A stretch of DNA of 64,000 bases, from NCBI RefSeq assembly GCF_900113935.1, contig NZ_FORF01000004.1, positions 1-64,000 of the forward strand. The letters are read 5' to 3'. The position numbers were made by a program, and so were the translations under genes. A model generated the notes under the pieces. That model ran no database searches and was not told the DNA's origin. It was given only the letters and a program-made list of their open reading frames with translations. How positions within the stretch are numbered: the first letter of the stretch is position 1; every line of letters begins with the position of its first letter. This document shows positions 16,784 to 25,397 of this stretch, piece after piece. This DNA comes from Aquamicrobium aerolatum DSM 21857. GTDB taxonomy: Bacteria; Pseudomonadota; Alphaproteobacteria; Rhizobiales; Rhizobiaceae.

Positions 16784-17791
16784 ATGACGAATCCGGTTCT
16801 GGTGGAAGTCACGCGCGGCGAAGTGGTGGAAAGCCGCCATCGCGGCGCAGTTATTGTCGTGGATGCCGATGGCAAAACCGTGCTTGAACTGGGGGATGTC
16901 GATCGACCGGTTTTCCCGCGTTCTGCCGTCAAGGCGATCCAGGCGCTGCCGTTTGTCGAGTCAGGCGCTGTGGATGCGTTCGGCTTCGGCCCCAGGGAAA
17001 TCGCGCTCGCCTGCGCCTCGCACTCTGGCGAACCCGAGCACGCGGCACTTGCGGCGGCAATGCTCGCCAAGGCTGGCCTCGACGCCTCGGCTCTGGAATG
17101 TGGTGCGCACTGGCCTTCCCGGCAGGAATCGGCCCTCGACCTTGCCCGCGCTGGCCATACGCCGAGCGCGCTTCACAACAATTGCTCCGGCAAGCATTCT
17201 GGCTTCATCTGCACCTGCGCGCATCTGGGTATCGACCATCGCGGCTATGTCGGGGCAGGGCACCGCGCACAGGAAGCGGTGCGCGACGCGATGGAATCTG
17301 TGACCGGCGCGACCCACGCAGTCGACATGTGCGGCACGGATGGCTGTTCAATTCCCACTTATGCCGTTCCGCTCAGAAACGTTGCGCATGGCTTTGCGCG
17401 GATGGCCACCGGCATCGGGCTTGGGCAGGAGCGTGCGAAAGCGGCCAGGCGCATCCTCAGCGCCTGTATGGCAGAGCCATTCCTGATTGCCGGAACGCGC
17501 AAGCTCGACACCGAGCTGATGCAGGCGGCGTCTGGGCGCATCATGGTCAAGGTCGGCGCCGAAGGTGTCTATTGCGGTGCAATCCCGGAACTTGGCGTCG
17601 GCCTTGCGATCAAATGCGACGATGGCGTCATAAGAGGGGCCGAGATCATGGTTGTCAGCGTGCTTGCGCGGCTCATCGCAGCCGTCGATCCGCACCTTGC
17701 CGAGTCACTGCGGCAGATGGCCAACCCGGTTCTGAAAAACTGGAACGGCATCGAGGTCGGCGGTCTGCGTCCGACTGCAGCCCTCGACTGA
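16784..17791 (+). CDS. L-asparaginase, Rhizobium etli ReAV-type (asparaginase II)
   Basis: 335 residues matching the PF06089 family of asparaginases, which are unrelated to the E. coli enzymes and resemble beta-lactamases in fold. Key stretches are HNNCSGKHSGF (about 129-139), with the Ser-x-x-Lys pair and a metal-ligand cysteine, and MCGTDGCSIPTYAVP (about 180-194), with a second cysteine. They hydrolyse asparagine to aspartate and ammonia. It sits 52 bases after the SDR gene and is convergent with mutA. Confidence 0.9.
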   Translation: MTNPVLVEVTRGEVVESRHRGAVIVVDADGKTVLELGDVDRPVFPRSAVKAIQALPFVESGAVDAFGFGPREIALACASHSGEPEHAALAAAMLAKAGLDASALECGAHWPSRQESALDLARAGHTPSALHNNCSGKHSGFICTCAHLGIDHRGYVGAGHRAQEAVRDAMESVTGATHAVDMCGTDGCSIPTYAVPLRNVAHGFARMATGIGLGQERAKAARRILSACMAEPFLIAGTRKLDTELMQAASGRIMVKVGAEGVYCGAIPELGVGLAIKCDDGVIRGAEIMVVSVLARLIAAVDPHLAESLRQMANPVLKNWNGIEVGGLRPTAALD

Positions 17792-17811
17792 CGCCGAGGA
17801 CTGCCGACGCA

Positions 17812-19281
17812 TCAGCCGTCGGCGGCTGGTGCGTCTGCGTCGGCGATGTTCGCGTCATCGAGCATTTCGTCAAGGCGCAGCGGCGGGAGGCTGTCGCAGA
17901 ACACCACGCCGTCCTGCGGCACTTCGCGCCGCTCGGCCTTGAGCGTCGAGACCTTTTCGACATCGGGGCGCAGGTGCAGCTGGCCGCTGGTGCCGACGAT
18001 GCGCACCTTGCCGCCCTGCATCTGGGCCAGCGCCTGCTGCCTTGCCGCGGTCACGCGCTGTTGCACCATTCCCTTGCCAAGGCTGTTCAGCAAGCCGCCT
18101 TCAGCTTCGATCTGGCGGAACTCGTCCCACGCGGCAGCGCAGAGCGAAGCCGTGAGGATGTTGAGTTCTTCCGAGCCGAACGCAGGCGATGCGAGCGAAC
18201 TGAGGTGTGTTTCTTCGGAAAGCACGAGCTGGGCGTTGCGCGCGATCTGACGTCCGCGCCGGTCCGGCAGGCCGTGCGGAATGTTCGGCGGCAGCACGCT
18301 GATCGTGTCCGCTCCGCCCGCTGCAGCAGCAAAGGCGGCCATCGAACTGCGCAGGATGTTGTTTTCCGGCGCGCGCAGCGTGAGCATCCGATAAGAAGTT
18401 TCTGCGTGGATCTTGGCGGCAATCGGCTGCAGGCCGCACGCTTCCTGGGCCTTGGCCCAGAGCAGGCGCAAGGCGCGCAGCTTGGCAATCGACAGGAACT
18501 GGTCCTGGGTGACGCTGAGCGCAAAACCGATATGCGGCGTCGCATAAATCAGCGGCTGGCGCGCTTCCTGGAACATGCGCAGGTGCGAGACGGCACCGGC
18601 CATCATCGCCCCCAGTTCCTGGGCTTCCGTCGCGCCGGCATTGTGCAGCACACGGCCATCGGCTTCCAGCAGCGTTGCCGGAATGCCCATCGCGAAGAAA
18701 TGCGCCAGCGATTGTGGCATCGAGGCGCGCAAGGCTTCAAGCGACATCCGCAGGCTGCCATTGCCAGCGAACACGGCTGCCGGATCGATGCCGAAGGACA
18801 GGCTCAGACGGCTCGGATCGACGCGCTTGCGGCGCATCAGTTCGATGATCCAGTCGATCGTCACGCGGCTCGACGGGTGAACGTCGATACGCAGATAGAT
18901 TCGGTTGAGTGGTATGTTATGCAGCGCCGCCGCCAGGGCTTCGGGCCGCGCTGGAAGGCCATAGCCGAATGCGTTTGGTGCGCCCTCAAAGACGATGGCA
19001 AGCCCGGTCGCGCCAGCTTCGATGTCGAATTGCGCCTGCGCGTTGGCGCGCTTGGCGTTGACGTCGTCAACGCGCTGCACAATCGTCCAGCCGCCTCCCG
19101 ACAGCGGAAACTGTCCCGCACGTGCAGGTTCCTGGCGCAATTGCTCGAAGTGAAGATCCGCATAGGACGGAGAAACAGGGGCCTCGCCGGAGCGAGCGAA
19201 CGCTTCGCCCCGTAGAGCTTCCAGCCATTGCGCACGGTCAATGGGGGGAAAACTGCCGGTGCTGATGATCGCCGCTTCCAT
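17812..19281 (-). CDS. mutA: methylmalonyl-CoA mutase small (beta) subunit
   Basis: 489 residues from the ATG at 19281 with GGGAG upstream; the longer frame to 19365 is not supported by a site. The TIM-barrel part is typical of the MutA/B family (ETSYRMLTLRAPENNILRSS, then NAQLVLSEETHLSSL). I see no C-terminal DxHxxG cobalamin-binding motif, which fits the small subunit, whose role is structural in the heterodimer that interconverts methylmalonyl-CoA and succinyl-CoA. The large subunit gene mutB is not in the window; the neighbours are convergent or divergent. Confidence 0.85.
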   Translation of the reverse strand: MEAAIISTGSFPPIDRAQWLEALRGEAFARSGEAPVSPSYADLHFEQLRQEPARAGQFPLSGGGWTIVQRVDDVNAKRANAQAQFDIEAGATGLAIVFEGAPNAFGYGLPARPEALAAALHNIPLNRIYLRIDVHPSSRVTIDWIIELMRRKRVDPSRLSLSFGIDPAAVFAGNGSLRMSLEALRASMPQSLAHFFAMGIPATLLEADGRVLHNAGATEAQELGAMMAGAVSHLRMFQEARQPLIYATPHIGFALSVTQDQFLSIAKLRALRLLWAKAQEACGLQPIAAKIHAETSYRMLTLRAPENNILRSSMAAFAAAAGGADTISVLPPNIPHGLPDRRGRQIARNAQLVLSEETHLSSLASPAFGSEELNILTASLCAAAWDEFRQIEAEGGLLNSLGKGMVQQRVTAARQQALAQMQGGKVRIVGTSGQLHLRPDVEKVSTLKAERREVPQDGVVFCDSLPPLRLDEMLDDANIADADAPAADG

Positions 19282-19519
19282 ATCTACTCCCGCTACCGCC
19301 GATACAGTTTGGTGTCTAAGGTAGGACGCCCATGCTGTGATCGCAATGCAGGGGGAGCTACCCAAAACGGTTGTAATGTCTGGTATCAGGATTTCGTGAA
19401 CGCGTGTGGTTTAATCGCAACGTCCCACAGCGCTCAATTGTCCAGACAGGGTGCGATCCGCATTGGCAGTGCCCCCCGCGCCCGTTATACCGGGAGCGAC
19501 GATATCGGGAGATAAATTT

Positions 19520-21091
19520 ATGTGGGATGCGCAGCAGACGAGCATTTTTCTTGGTGCGAGCCGGTTGCCGGACGACAGCTACCAGAAGGCCGAGGAACTG
19601 CTCCTGAAATTTGCCAACCGCCATGGCATCATCACCGGAGCGACTGGAACCGGTAAGACAGTGACGCTGCAGATTCTCGCCGAGGCGTTTTCAGATGCTG
19701 GCGTTCCCGTTTTCTGCGCCGACATCAAGGGCGATCTCGCCGGCATCTCGATGATGGGCGAATCGAAGGATTTTCTTGAGAAGCGCGCCGCCGAGATCAA
19801 GCTCGAGCCTTATGAACTCAGCCAGTATCCGGCTGTGTTCTGGGATCTGTTCGGAGAGCAGGGCCATCCCGTGCGGGCGACGATTTCCGAGATGGGGCCG
19901 TTGCTGCTGTCGCGCCTGATGGACCTGTCCGATGCGCAGGAAGGCGTGCTCAACATCGCGTTCCGGATTGCCGACGAAGAAGGCATGCTGCTGCTCGACA
20001 TGAAGGACTTGCAGGCAATGCTCGTCAATATGGCCGAGCGCGCGTCGGAGATCGGCGCACGCTATGGCAACGTCACGCGTCAGTCTGTCGGCGCGATCCA
20101 GCGTTCGCTGCTGGTGCTGGAGCAGCAGGGCGCAAACCATTTCTTTGGCGAGCCTGCGCTGAAAATTTCCGACATCATGCGCACGACGCGTGATGGCCGT
20201 GGCGCGGTCAATATTCTGGCCGCCGACAAGCTGATGATGAATCCGCGTCTCTACGCGACGTTCCTGTTGTGGCTGTTGTCGGAGCTGTTCGAGGAACTGC
20301 CCGAGATTGGCGATCCGGCCAAGCCGAAGCTGGTGTTCTTCTTCGACGAGGCCCATCTTCTGTTCAACGAGGCGCCGCGCGCATTGCTGGAACGCATCGA
20401 GCAGGTGGTGCGCCTGATTCGTTCCAAAGGCGTCGGTGTCTACTTCGTCACCCAGAACCCGCTCGACGTGCCTGAGACTGTGCTGGCCCAGCTTGGCAAC
20501 CGCGTGCAGCACGCCTTGCGCGCCTACACGCCGCGCGAGCAGAAGGCGGTCAAGACGGCGGCAGATACATTCCGCCCCAACCCCGACTTCAACACCTATG
20601 AGATGATCACGCATCTTGGCACCGGCGAGGCGCTGGTTTCGACGCTGGCCGAAAAGGGCATCCCGTCGATGGTGCAGCGGACCCTGATCCGTCCGCCATC
20701 AGCGCGCATGGGCACGATCACGGCGGATGAGCGCGCCAAGATCATGAGCGTCAGCCCGGTTGCAGGTCTCTACGACGAGGTCGTTGATCGCGAGTCGGCC
20801 TATGAGATCTTGCAGAAGCGCGCGGCCGACGCCGCAACGGCGCGTGAAGAGGCCGACAAGGCAGCGCAGCAGGCCGAGGCCAGCAACACGAGCGGCTGGA
20901 AGCTTCCGGATTTCGGTGGCAATTCGGGGGGCTCCGGCTCTCGCGAGCCGGTCCGCCGTCAGTCGTCGGGGCGCACTTCTCAGCGCCAGACCGTGACCGA
21001 AACCGCGATCAAGTCGATCGTGCGCACGGTCAGCACCACGCTTGGCCGCGAGATCGTGCGCGGCATTCTCGGCAGCCTGAAGAAGCGCTGA
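19520..21091 (+). CDS. HerA/YjgR-type DUF853 ATPase
   Basis: 523 residues from the ATG at 19520, with GGGAG eight bases upstream; the frame extends to 19451 without support. Walker A is [12 protein letters not shown] (about residue 40) and Walker [12 protein letters not shown] (about 275), in a FtsK/HerA-like ATPase core. The C-terminus (about 450-500) is low-complexity, rich in Ala, Gly and Ser, ending in a helix. E. coli YjgR is the named homologue; its physiological role is unclear, with DNA translocation suggested. The gene stands alone and ends at a bidirectional terminator. Confidence 0.9.
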   Translation: MWDAQQTSIFLGASRLPDDSYQKAEELLLKFANRHGIITGATGTGKTVTLQILAEAFSDAGVPVFCADIKGDLAGISMMGESKDFLEKRAAEIKLEPYELSQYPAVFWDLFGEQGHPVRATISEMGPLLLSRLMDLSDAQEGVLNIAFRIADEEGMLLLDMKDLQAMLVNMAERASEIGARYGNVTRQSVGAIQRSLLVLEQQGANHFFGEPALKISDIMRTTRDGRGAVNILAADKLMMNPRLYATFLLWLLSELFEELPEIGDPAKPKLVFFFDEAHLLFNEAPRALLERIEQVVRLIRSKGVGVYFVTQNPLDVPETVLAQLGNRVQHALRAYTPREQKAVKTAADTFRPNPDFNTYEMITHLGTGEALVSTLAEKGIPSMVQRTLIRPPSARMGTITADERAKIMSVSPVAGLYDEVVDRESAYEILQKRAADAATAREEADKAAQQAEASNTSGWKLPDFGGNSGGSGSREPVRRQSSGRTSQRQTVTETAIKSIVRTVSTTLGREIVRGILGSLKKR

Positions 21092-21095
21092 ATCA

Positions 21096-21126
21096 AAAAG
21101 GGCACCCGCATTGCGGATGCCCTTTT
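21096..21126. terminator. bidirectional terminator
   Basis: AAAAGGGCACCCGC and GCGGATGCCCTTTT pair with a single mismatch, with A and T runs on the two sides. It serves the convergent ATPase gene and the L,D-transpeptidase gene. Confidence 0.85.
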
Positions 21127-21147
21127 CAAGACAGAGACGGTTGCGCG

Positions 21148-21897
21148 TCAGGTGGTGCGCAGACCGGACGTGACGATGATCGGCGACTTTTCCGGCACCC
21201 GATCATACAGGTCCATGACGTCCTGATTGATCATCCGCACGCAGCCTGAAGACACCGACTTGCCGATGGTCCACCATTCGGGCGAGCCGTGGACGCGGTA
21301 CAGCGTGTCCTTGCCGTTCTGATAGATGTAGAGCGCGCGCGCACCGAGCGGGTTGCTGATGCCCGGTGCCATGCCCCCCTTCCATTCCTTGGTCTTGGGA
21401 TCGTAGTCAGTACGATATTTTTCGAGGTTTGGCTGGCGCTGGATCATCTCTGCCGGCGGGTGCCAGCGCGGCCAGTGCTGCTTCCATTCGATGACGCCGG
21501 TGCCCGACCATTCGAAGCCTGCCCGGCCAAGCCCGACGCCATAGCGCATTGCGCGCCCGAAGCGCTGCACGACGTAGAGGAAATGGCTGCCGGTATCGAT
21601 CACCACCGTGCCGGGTGCTTCGCCGGTCGGATCGGCAACGATCTGACGCAGGAAGCGCTTGTCGATCTTTTCGACCGGCACGCCCGGAACCTTGTGTCCG
21701 CCGTCTTCGACCGCCGCGTACATCGTCACCGCGGAACCCAGCGTCTCTGGTGGCGGTGGGATCACAGGCTTTGCGATCGGCGGCGTTGCTGGCGACGAGG
21801 TGTTGCAGCCGGCAAGTGCTGCGGTAGCTGCGGTCGTCGCTGCTGCGGACAGGAGCGTACGTCTGGAAACTGTATTGCGGGTGAGGTCGATGGCCAC
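21148..21897 (-). CDS. L,D-transpeptidase lipoprotein (YkuD domain)
   Basis: 249 residues from a GTG at 21897, with a GGAG site; the longer frame starts outside a plausible signal. The N-terminus has SRRTLLSAAATTAATAALAG followed by cysteine, that is, an arginine pair and a lipobox LAGC, so it should be an exported lipoprotein. The YkuD catalytic motif is seen as HGSPEWWTIG...SVSSGCVRM, with His, Ser-Gly-Cys and Arg. It forms 3-3 cross-links in peptidoglycan or attaches proteins to it, both common in Rhizobiales. Confidence 0.92.
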   Translation of the reverse strand: MAIDLTRNTVSRRTLLSAAATTAATAALAGCNTSSPATPPIAKPVIPPPPETLGSAVTMYAAVEDGGHKVPGVPVEKIDKRFLRQIVADPTGEAPGTVVIDTGSHFLYVVQRFGRAMRYGVGLGRAGFEWSGTGVIEWKQHWPRWHPPAEMIQRQPNLEKYRTDYDPKTKEWKGGMAPGISNPLGARALYIYQNGKDTLYRVHGSPEWWTIGKSVSSGCVRMINQDVMDLYDRVPEKSPIIVTSGLRTT

Positions 21898-22214
21898 GAC
21901 GGCTCCATAAGTGTTCAGGTGTGCGGATGTGCAGACGAAGTCGAGATGACTGATGGTTCGCACGGAACACACCCCAATCCGACGCCGCAGGCAAGCAATT
22001 CAGAATTTGTCAGAAACATGGATAACAAATGCCTAACGCGGGGCCAACAGGCGAATGTTGCACTGCGGCAACAGCGGCGTGGTTTGCGACGCACGATTGG
22101 GGGCCGGGCAGGCAGGGAAACTCATGTTGGCCCTGCGGAAAAGAAGGTCTTGTCGATTGACGTGCTTGGTCAAAGCCGTTTCGATGCAGCAAAAGATCAG
22201 AAGAGGTGAACATC
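21898..22214. promoter_or_regulatory. ilvE upstream region with paired sequences
   Basis: This 317-base gap has no convincing gene. A 9-base inverted repeat, GGGCCAACA (22041-22049) and TGTTGGCCC (22125-22133), spans 93 bases, with a smaller TGTTGC/GCAACA hairpin inside the first part. It could be a leader RNA ahead of ilvE. I saw no run of Ile, Leu or Val codons that would mark a classical attenuator. Confidence 0.35.
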
Positions 22215-23093
22215 ATGAGCTTGGTGGAAACAGCAGACAGCACGACCTGGACCTATGTCGATGGCGACTGGCACGAGGGTAATGTGGCCATCGTCGGTCC
22301 GCGCAGTCACGTGATGTGGCTTGGTTCCAGCGTGTTTGACGGCGGCCGCTGGTTCGAGGGCATTTCGCCTGACCTCGACAAGCACTGCGCGCGCGTCAAC
22401 GCTTCGGCCATCGCGCTTGGCCTGAAGCCGACGAAAACCACCGAAGAGATCATCGGCCTGGCGCGGGACGGGCTCAAGAAATTCGACGGCAACACGGCGG
22501 TGTACATCCGTCCGATGTATTGGGCGGAGCATGGCGGCTATCTCGGCGTCCCCGCCGATCCCGAATCGACGCGCTTCTGCCTGTGCCTTTACGAATCGCC
22601 GATGCTGGAGCCGACCGGTTTTTCCGTTACCGTCTCGCCATTCCGCCGCCCCTCGCTTGAGACGATGCCGACGAACGCCAAGGCGGGTTGTCTTTATCCC
22701 AACAATGGTCGGGCAATTCTGGAGGCGAAGTCGCGCGGTTTCGATAATGCGCTGGTTCTCGATATGCTTGGCAATGTTTGCGAAACCGGGTTGTCCAACG
22801 TCTTCATGGTCAAGGATGGCGTCGTGTTCACGCCGGTTGCCAATGGCTCGTTCCTGTCCGGCATCACCCGCGCCCGCACCATCGGTCTCTTGACTGAGGC
22901 TGGCCACACGGTTGTCGAAAAGACGCTGAACGCGCGTGACTTCCTCGATGCTGACGAGATTTTCTCCACCGGCAACCATTCCAAGGTGGTGCCGATCACG
23001 CGCATAGAAAATCGTGATCTGCAGCCGGGAGCAGTGGCCAAGAAGGCCCGCGCACTTTATTGGGAATGGGCTCACGCTGACGCGGTTCGCTAA
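22215..23093 (+). CDS. ilvE: branched-chain amino acid aminotransferase, class IV
   Basis: 292 residues from the ATG at 22215, preceded by GAGGTGAAC; the upstream GTG at 22206 is less likely. The fold-type IV PLP enzyme features are present: the lysine region TNAKAGCLYPNNGRAI at about 155, with Lys for Schiff base formation, the glutamate in NVCETGLSNVF, and the GITR phosphate-binding region. It transfers amino groups between branched-chain amino acids and 2-oxoglutarate. D-amino acid transaminase or aminodeoxychorismate lyase are related alternatives, but the N-terminal layout favours IlvE. Confidence 0.85.
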   Translation: MSLVETADSTTWTYVDGDWHEGNVAIVGPRSHVMWLGSSVFDGGRWFEGISPDLDKHCARVNASAIALGLKPTKTTEEIIGLARDGLKKFDGNTAVYIRPMYWAEHGGYLGVPADPESTRFCLCLYESPMLEPTGFSVTVSPFRRPSLETMPTNAKAGCLYPNNGRAILEAKSRGFDNALVLDMLGNVCETGLSNVFMVKDGVVFTPVANGSFLSGITRARTIGLLTEAGHTVVEKTLNARDFLDADEIFSTGNHSKVVPITRIENRDLQPGAVAKKARALYWEWAHADAVR

Positions 23094-23198
23094 GCGGCGT
23101 CGAGACGGAACAATCTGGGCGCGCGGTTGCTTCTCCGCGACCGCTGCCTATGTAAGAGTCCTAACCATCCAAGCCATTTCAGCGAGGGAGATTTTGCT

Positions 23199-23801
23199 AT
23201 GGCCTTTGAACTTCCGGAACTTCCGTATGCCTACGAGGCGCTGCAGCCCTTCATGTCGAAGGAAACGCTTGAGTACCATCACGACAAGCACCACAAGGCG
23301 TATGTCGACAATGGCAACAAGCTTGCAGCTGAAGCCGGCATGGACGGCCTGTCCCTCGAAGAGATCGTGAAGCAGTCCTATGGCAAGAACCAGGGCCTCT
23401 TCAACAACGCTGGCCAGCACTACAACCACATCCATTTCTGGAAGTGGATGAAGAAGGACGGCGGCGGCAAGAGCCTGCCAGGCGCGCTGCAGAAGGCGAT
23501 CGACTCGGATCTCGGCGGCTACGACAAGTTCCGCGCCGACTTCATCAATGCCGGCACGACGCAGTTCGGCTCGGGCTGGGCATGGCTGTCGGTCAAGGAC
23601 GGCAAGCTCGAAATCTCCAAGACCCCGAACGGCGAAAACCCGCTGGTTCACGGCGCGTCGCCAATTCTCGGCGTCGACGTGTGGGAGCACTCCTACTACA
23701 TCGACTATCGCAACGCGCGTCCGAAGTACCTCGAGGCGTTCGTCGACAGCCTCATTAACTGGGACTACGTCCTGGAAATGTACGAAGCCGCATCGAAGTA
23801 A
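23199..23801 (+). CDS. sodB: superoxide dismutase, Fe/Mn family (Fe-type)
   Basis: 200 residues from the ATG at 23199, with GAGGGAG upstream; the frame extends to 23127 but begins in untranslated sequence. Metal ligands are two histidines in the N-terminal part (LEYHHDKHH and QHYNHIHFW), and Asp and His in the C-terminal GVDVWEHSYYID. A glutamine in NAGQHYNH and the TTQFGSGWAW stretch are more Fe-type than Mn-type, though rhizobial enzymes can be cambialistic. It removes superoxide in the cytoplasm. A strong terminator follows. Confidence 0.92.
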   Translation: MAFELPELPYAYEALQPFMSKETLEYHHDKHHKAYVDNGNKLAAEAGMDGLSLEEIVKQSYGKNQGLFNNAGQHYNHIHFWKWMKKDGGGKSLPGALQKAIDSDLGGYDKFRADFINAGTTQFGSGWAWLSVKDGKLEISKTPNGENPLVHGASPILGVDVWEHSYYIDYRNARPKYLEAFVDSLINWDYVLEMYEAASK

Positions 23802-23822
23802 GCTGCCGGTTTTACGAGTTCG

Positions 23823-23849
23823 AAGCCCCGCTACGGCGGGGCTTTCCTT
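23823..23849 (+). terminator. intrinsic terminator after sodB
   Basis: AAGCCCCGC (23823-23831) pairs with GCGGGGCTT (23836-23844) around a 4-base loop, followed by TTTCCTTTC. It lies 21 bases after the sodB stop. Confidence 0.85.
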
Positions 23850-23969
23850 TCGCGTGTTCACGCAGATTTGACCGCGAGCCGGTCGTTGTGAATTCCGTCC
23901 CTGTTCGTTTCCGCGAAGATGGCGTCGCGCCCCAAGCGGTAAAATCAGTCAGATTACGGAGTGGACCCT

Positions 23970-24401
23970 ATGAAGTTTTTCGCATTTGCTGCCGCAGCAC
24001 TTGTCGTCGCTGTGACCTCCGCAGCCGCCGATCCGATCGCTGATCGCAAGGCTGACATGAAAGAGCGCGGCGGCCTGATGCGTGTGTTGGGGCCGACAGC
24101 ACAGGGCAAGACCGAGTTTGACGCCGCGACCATTCTGGACGCCCTCGAAAAGCTGAACGCCCGTGCGCAGGCGGCGATGGACGTCGAGAAATTCTACCCG
24201 GCAGGCAGCGAAACCGGCGACACCAAGGCTGGACCAAAGATCTGGTCGGAGCGCGAGGCTTTTCAGGACGCGACGAACAAGTTCGCTGAAGCGACTGCCG
24301 CCGCGCTCGCCGCTGCACCGCAGGATCTGGAATCCTTCCGCGCTGCGTTCGGCCCGGTTGGCGCTGGTTGCGGCACCTGCCACGAAGCCTTCCGTCTCTA
24401 A
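23970..24401 (+). CDS. cytochrome c-prime/c556 family protein
   Basis: 143 residues with a signal peptide (MKFFAFAAAALVVAVTSAAA), then a four-helix bundle sequence ending in CGTCHEAFRL, the C-terminal CxxCH heme site that marks the cytochrome c' and c556 group. It should be periplasmic with one c-type heme. The ATG at 23970 has GGAG upstream. The next gene, 21 bases on, is a diheme cytochrome c, so the pair may act in one electron transfer chain; partners are unknown. Confidence 0.88.
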   Translation: MKFFAFAAAALVVAVTSAAADPIADRKADMKERGGLMRVLGPTAQGKTEFDAATILDALEKLNARAQAAMDVEKFYPAGSETGDTKAGPKIWSEREAFQDATNKFAEATAAALAAAPQDLESFRAAFGPVGAGCGTCHEAFRL

Positions 24402-24422
24402 AATTCAACGGACAATTGCCCG

Positions 24423-25349
24423 ATGTCGGTCCTGAAAAAAGTTGCACTGACAGGCGCGGTTTCAGTTGTGGCCGTGGGCGCTGCCCTTTGGTTCGCCAGC
24501 GCGCCGCAGCGCCTCAATGCTGCGACGCTTGCTGCTCTTGGGCCGGGTGATGTCGCAAATGGCGAGCAGGTGTTCTTTGCGTCGGGATGTGCCTCCTGCC
24601 ACGCGGCTTCGGGCGCGAGCGGCGAGGAACGTCTGGCGCTGGGTGGCGGCATGAAGTTCGAAACCGGGTTCGGCACCTTCGTGGCACCGAACATCTCGCA
24701 GCACCCCACCGATGGCATCGGCAATTGGTCCGTTGCCGATCTTGCAAACGCCATGATGCGTGGAGTGTCGCCGGAAGGTGAGCACTATTATCCGGCATTT
24801 CCTTACGCCTCCTACGCACGGATGAAGCCGCAGGACGTGGCGGACCTGCATGCTTTCATGCAGACGCTGCCGGCTGTGGAGGGCAAGGCGGAGACGGTTG
24901 CGATCCCGTTCCCGTTCAATCAGCGGCGGGGCATCGGCTTGTGGAAAGCGGCATTCCTCGACGAGGCGCCGGTTGCGGTGCTCGACAACCCTTCCGAGCA
25001 GCTTCAGCGTGGCCAATATCTGGTTGAAAGCATGGGGCATTGTGCCGAGTGCCATACGCCGCGCAATGCGTTTGGCGCGCTCGACACATCGCAGTGGATG
25101 GCGGGCGCAGCGGCGATGGAAACAGGCGGACGCCCCATCCCGAACATCACGGCCAGCGACGACGGCATCGGCGATTGGACCGAGGGCGACATAGCCGAAT
25201 TGCTGTCCAGCGGCTTTACCCCGGAATACGATTCCGTTGGCGGCACCATGGCAGCCGTCGTGCGCAACATTTCGGAACTCGATGCAGCGGATCGCGAGGC
25301 GATGGCGGCCTACCTGAAAGCCATTCCCGCTCATCCCAACGGTTACTGA
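24423..25349 (+). CDS. membrane-anchored diheme cytochrome c
   Basis: 308 residues with an N-terminal hydrophobic anchor (VALTGAVSVVAVGAALWFA) and two heme-binding motifs, CASCH (about residue 56) and CAECH (about 205), in two cytochrome c domains; methionines in later loops may be axial ligands. It resembles the cytochrome subunits of membrane alcohol or aldehyde dehydrogenases (AdhB-like), but no dehydrogenase subunit is next to it. It probably shuttles electrons in the periplasm and forms an operon with the preceding cytochrome. Confidence 0.9.
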   Translation: MSVLKKVALTGAVSVVAVGAALWFASAPQRLNAATLAALGPGDVANGEQVFFASGCASCHAASGASGEERLALGGGMKFETGFGTFVAPNISQHPTDGIGNWSVADLANAMMRGVSPEGEHYYPAFPYASYARMKPQDVADLHAFMQTLPAVEGKAETVAIPFPFNQRRGIGLWKAAFLDEAPVAVLDNPSEQLQRGQYLVESMGHCAECHTPRNAFGALDTSQWMAGAAAMETGGRPIPNITASDDGIGDWTEGDIAELLSSGFTPEYDSVGGTMAAVVRNISELDAADREAMAAYLKAIPAHPNGY

Positions 25350-25361
25350 GCACATCACGAG

Positions 25362-25388
25362 AAGGCCGGTGCGGAAGGCACCGGCCTT
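25362..25388. terminator. bidirectional terminator
   Basis: AAGGCCGGTGC (25362-25372) and GCACCGGCCTT (25378-25388) form a perfect 11-base stem with a 5-base loop between the convergent diheme cytochrome gene and ptrB. Confidence 0.8.
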
Positions 25389-25397
25389 GTCTGTTCG

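Noticed and set aside
17098-19215. 705-codon open frame on the plus strand
   Set aside because: It runs antisense to mutA and through the asparaginase gene, is very rich in Arg and Ala, and shows no family pattern. High-GC shadow frame.
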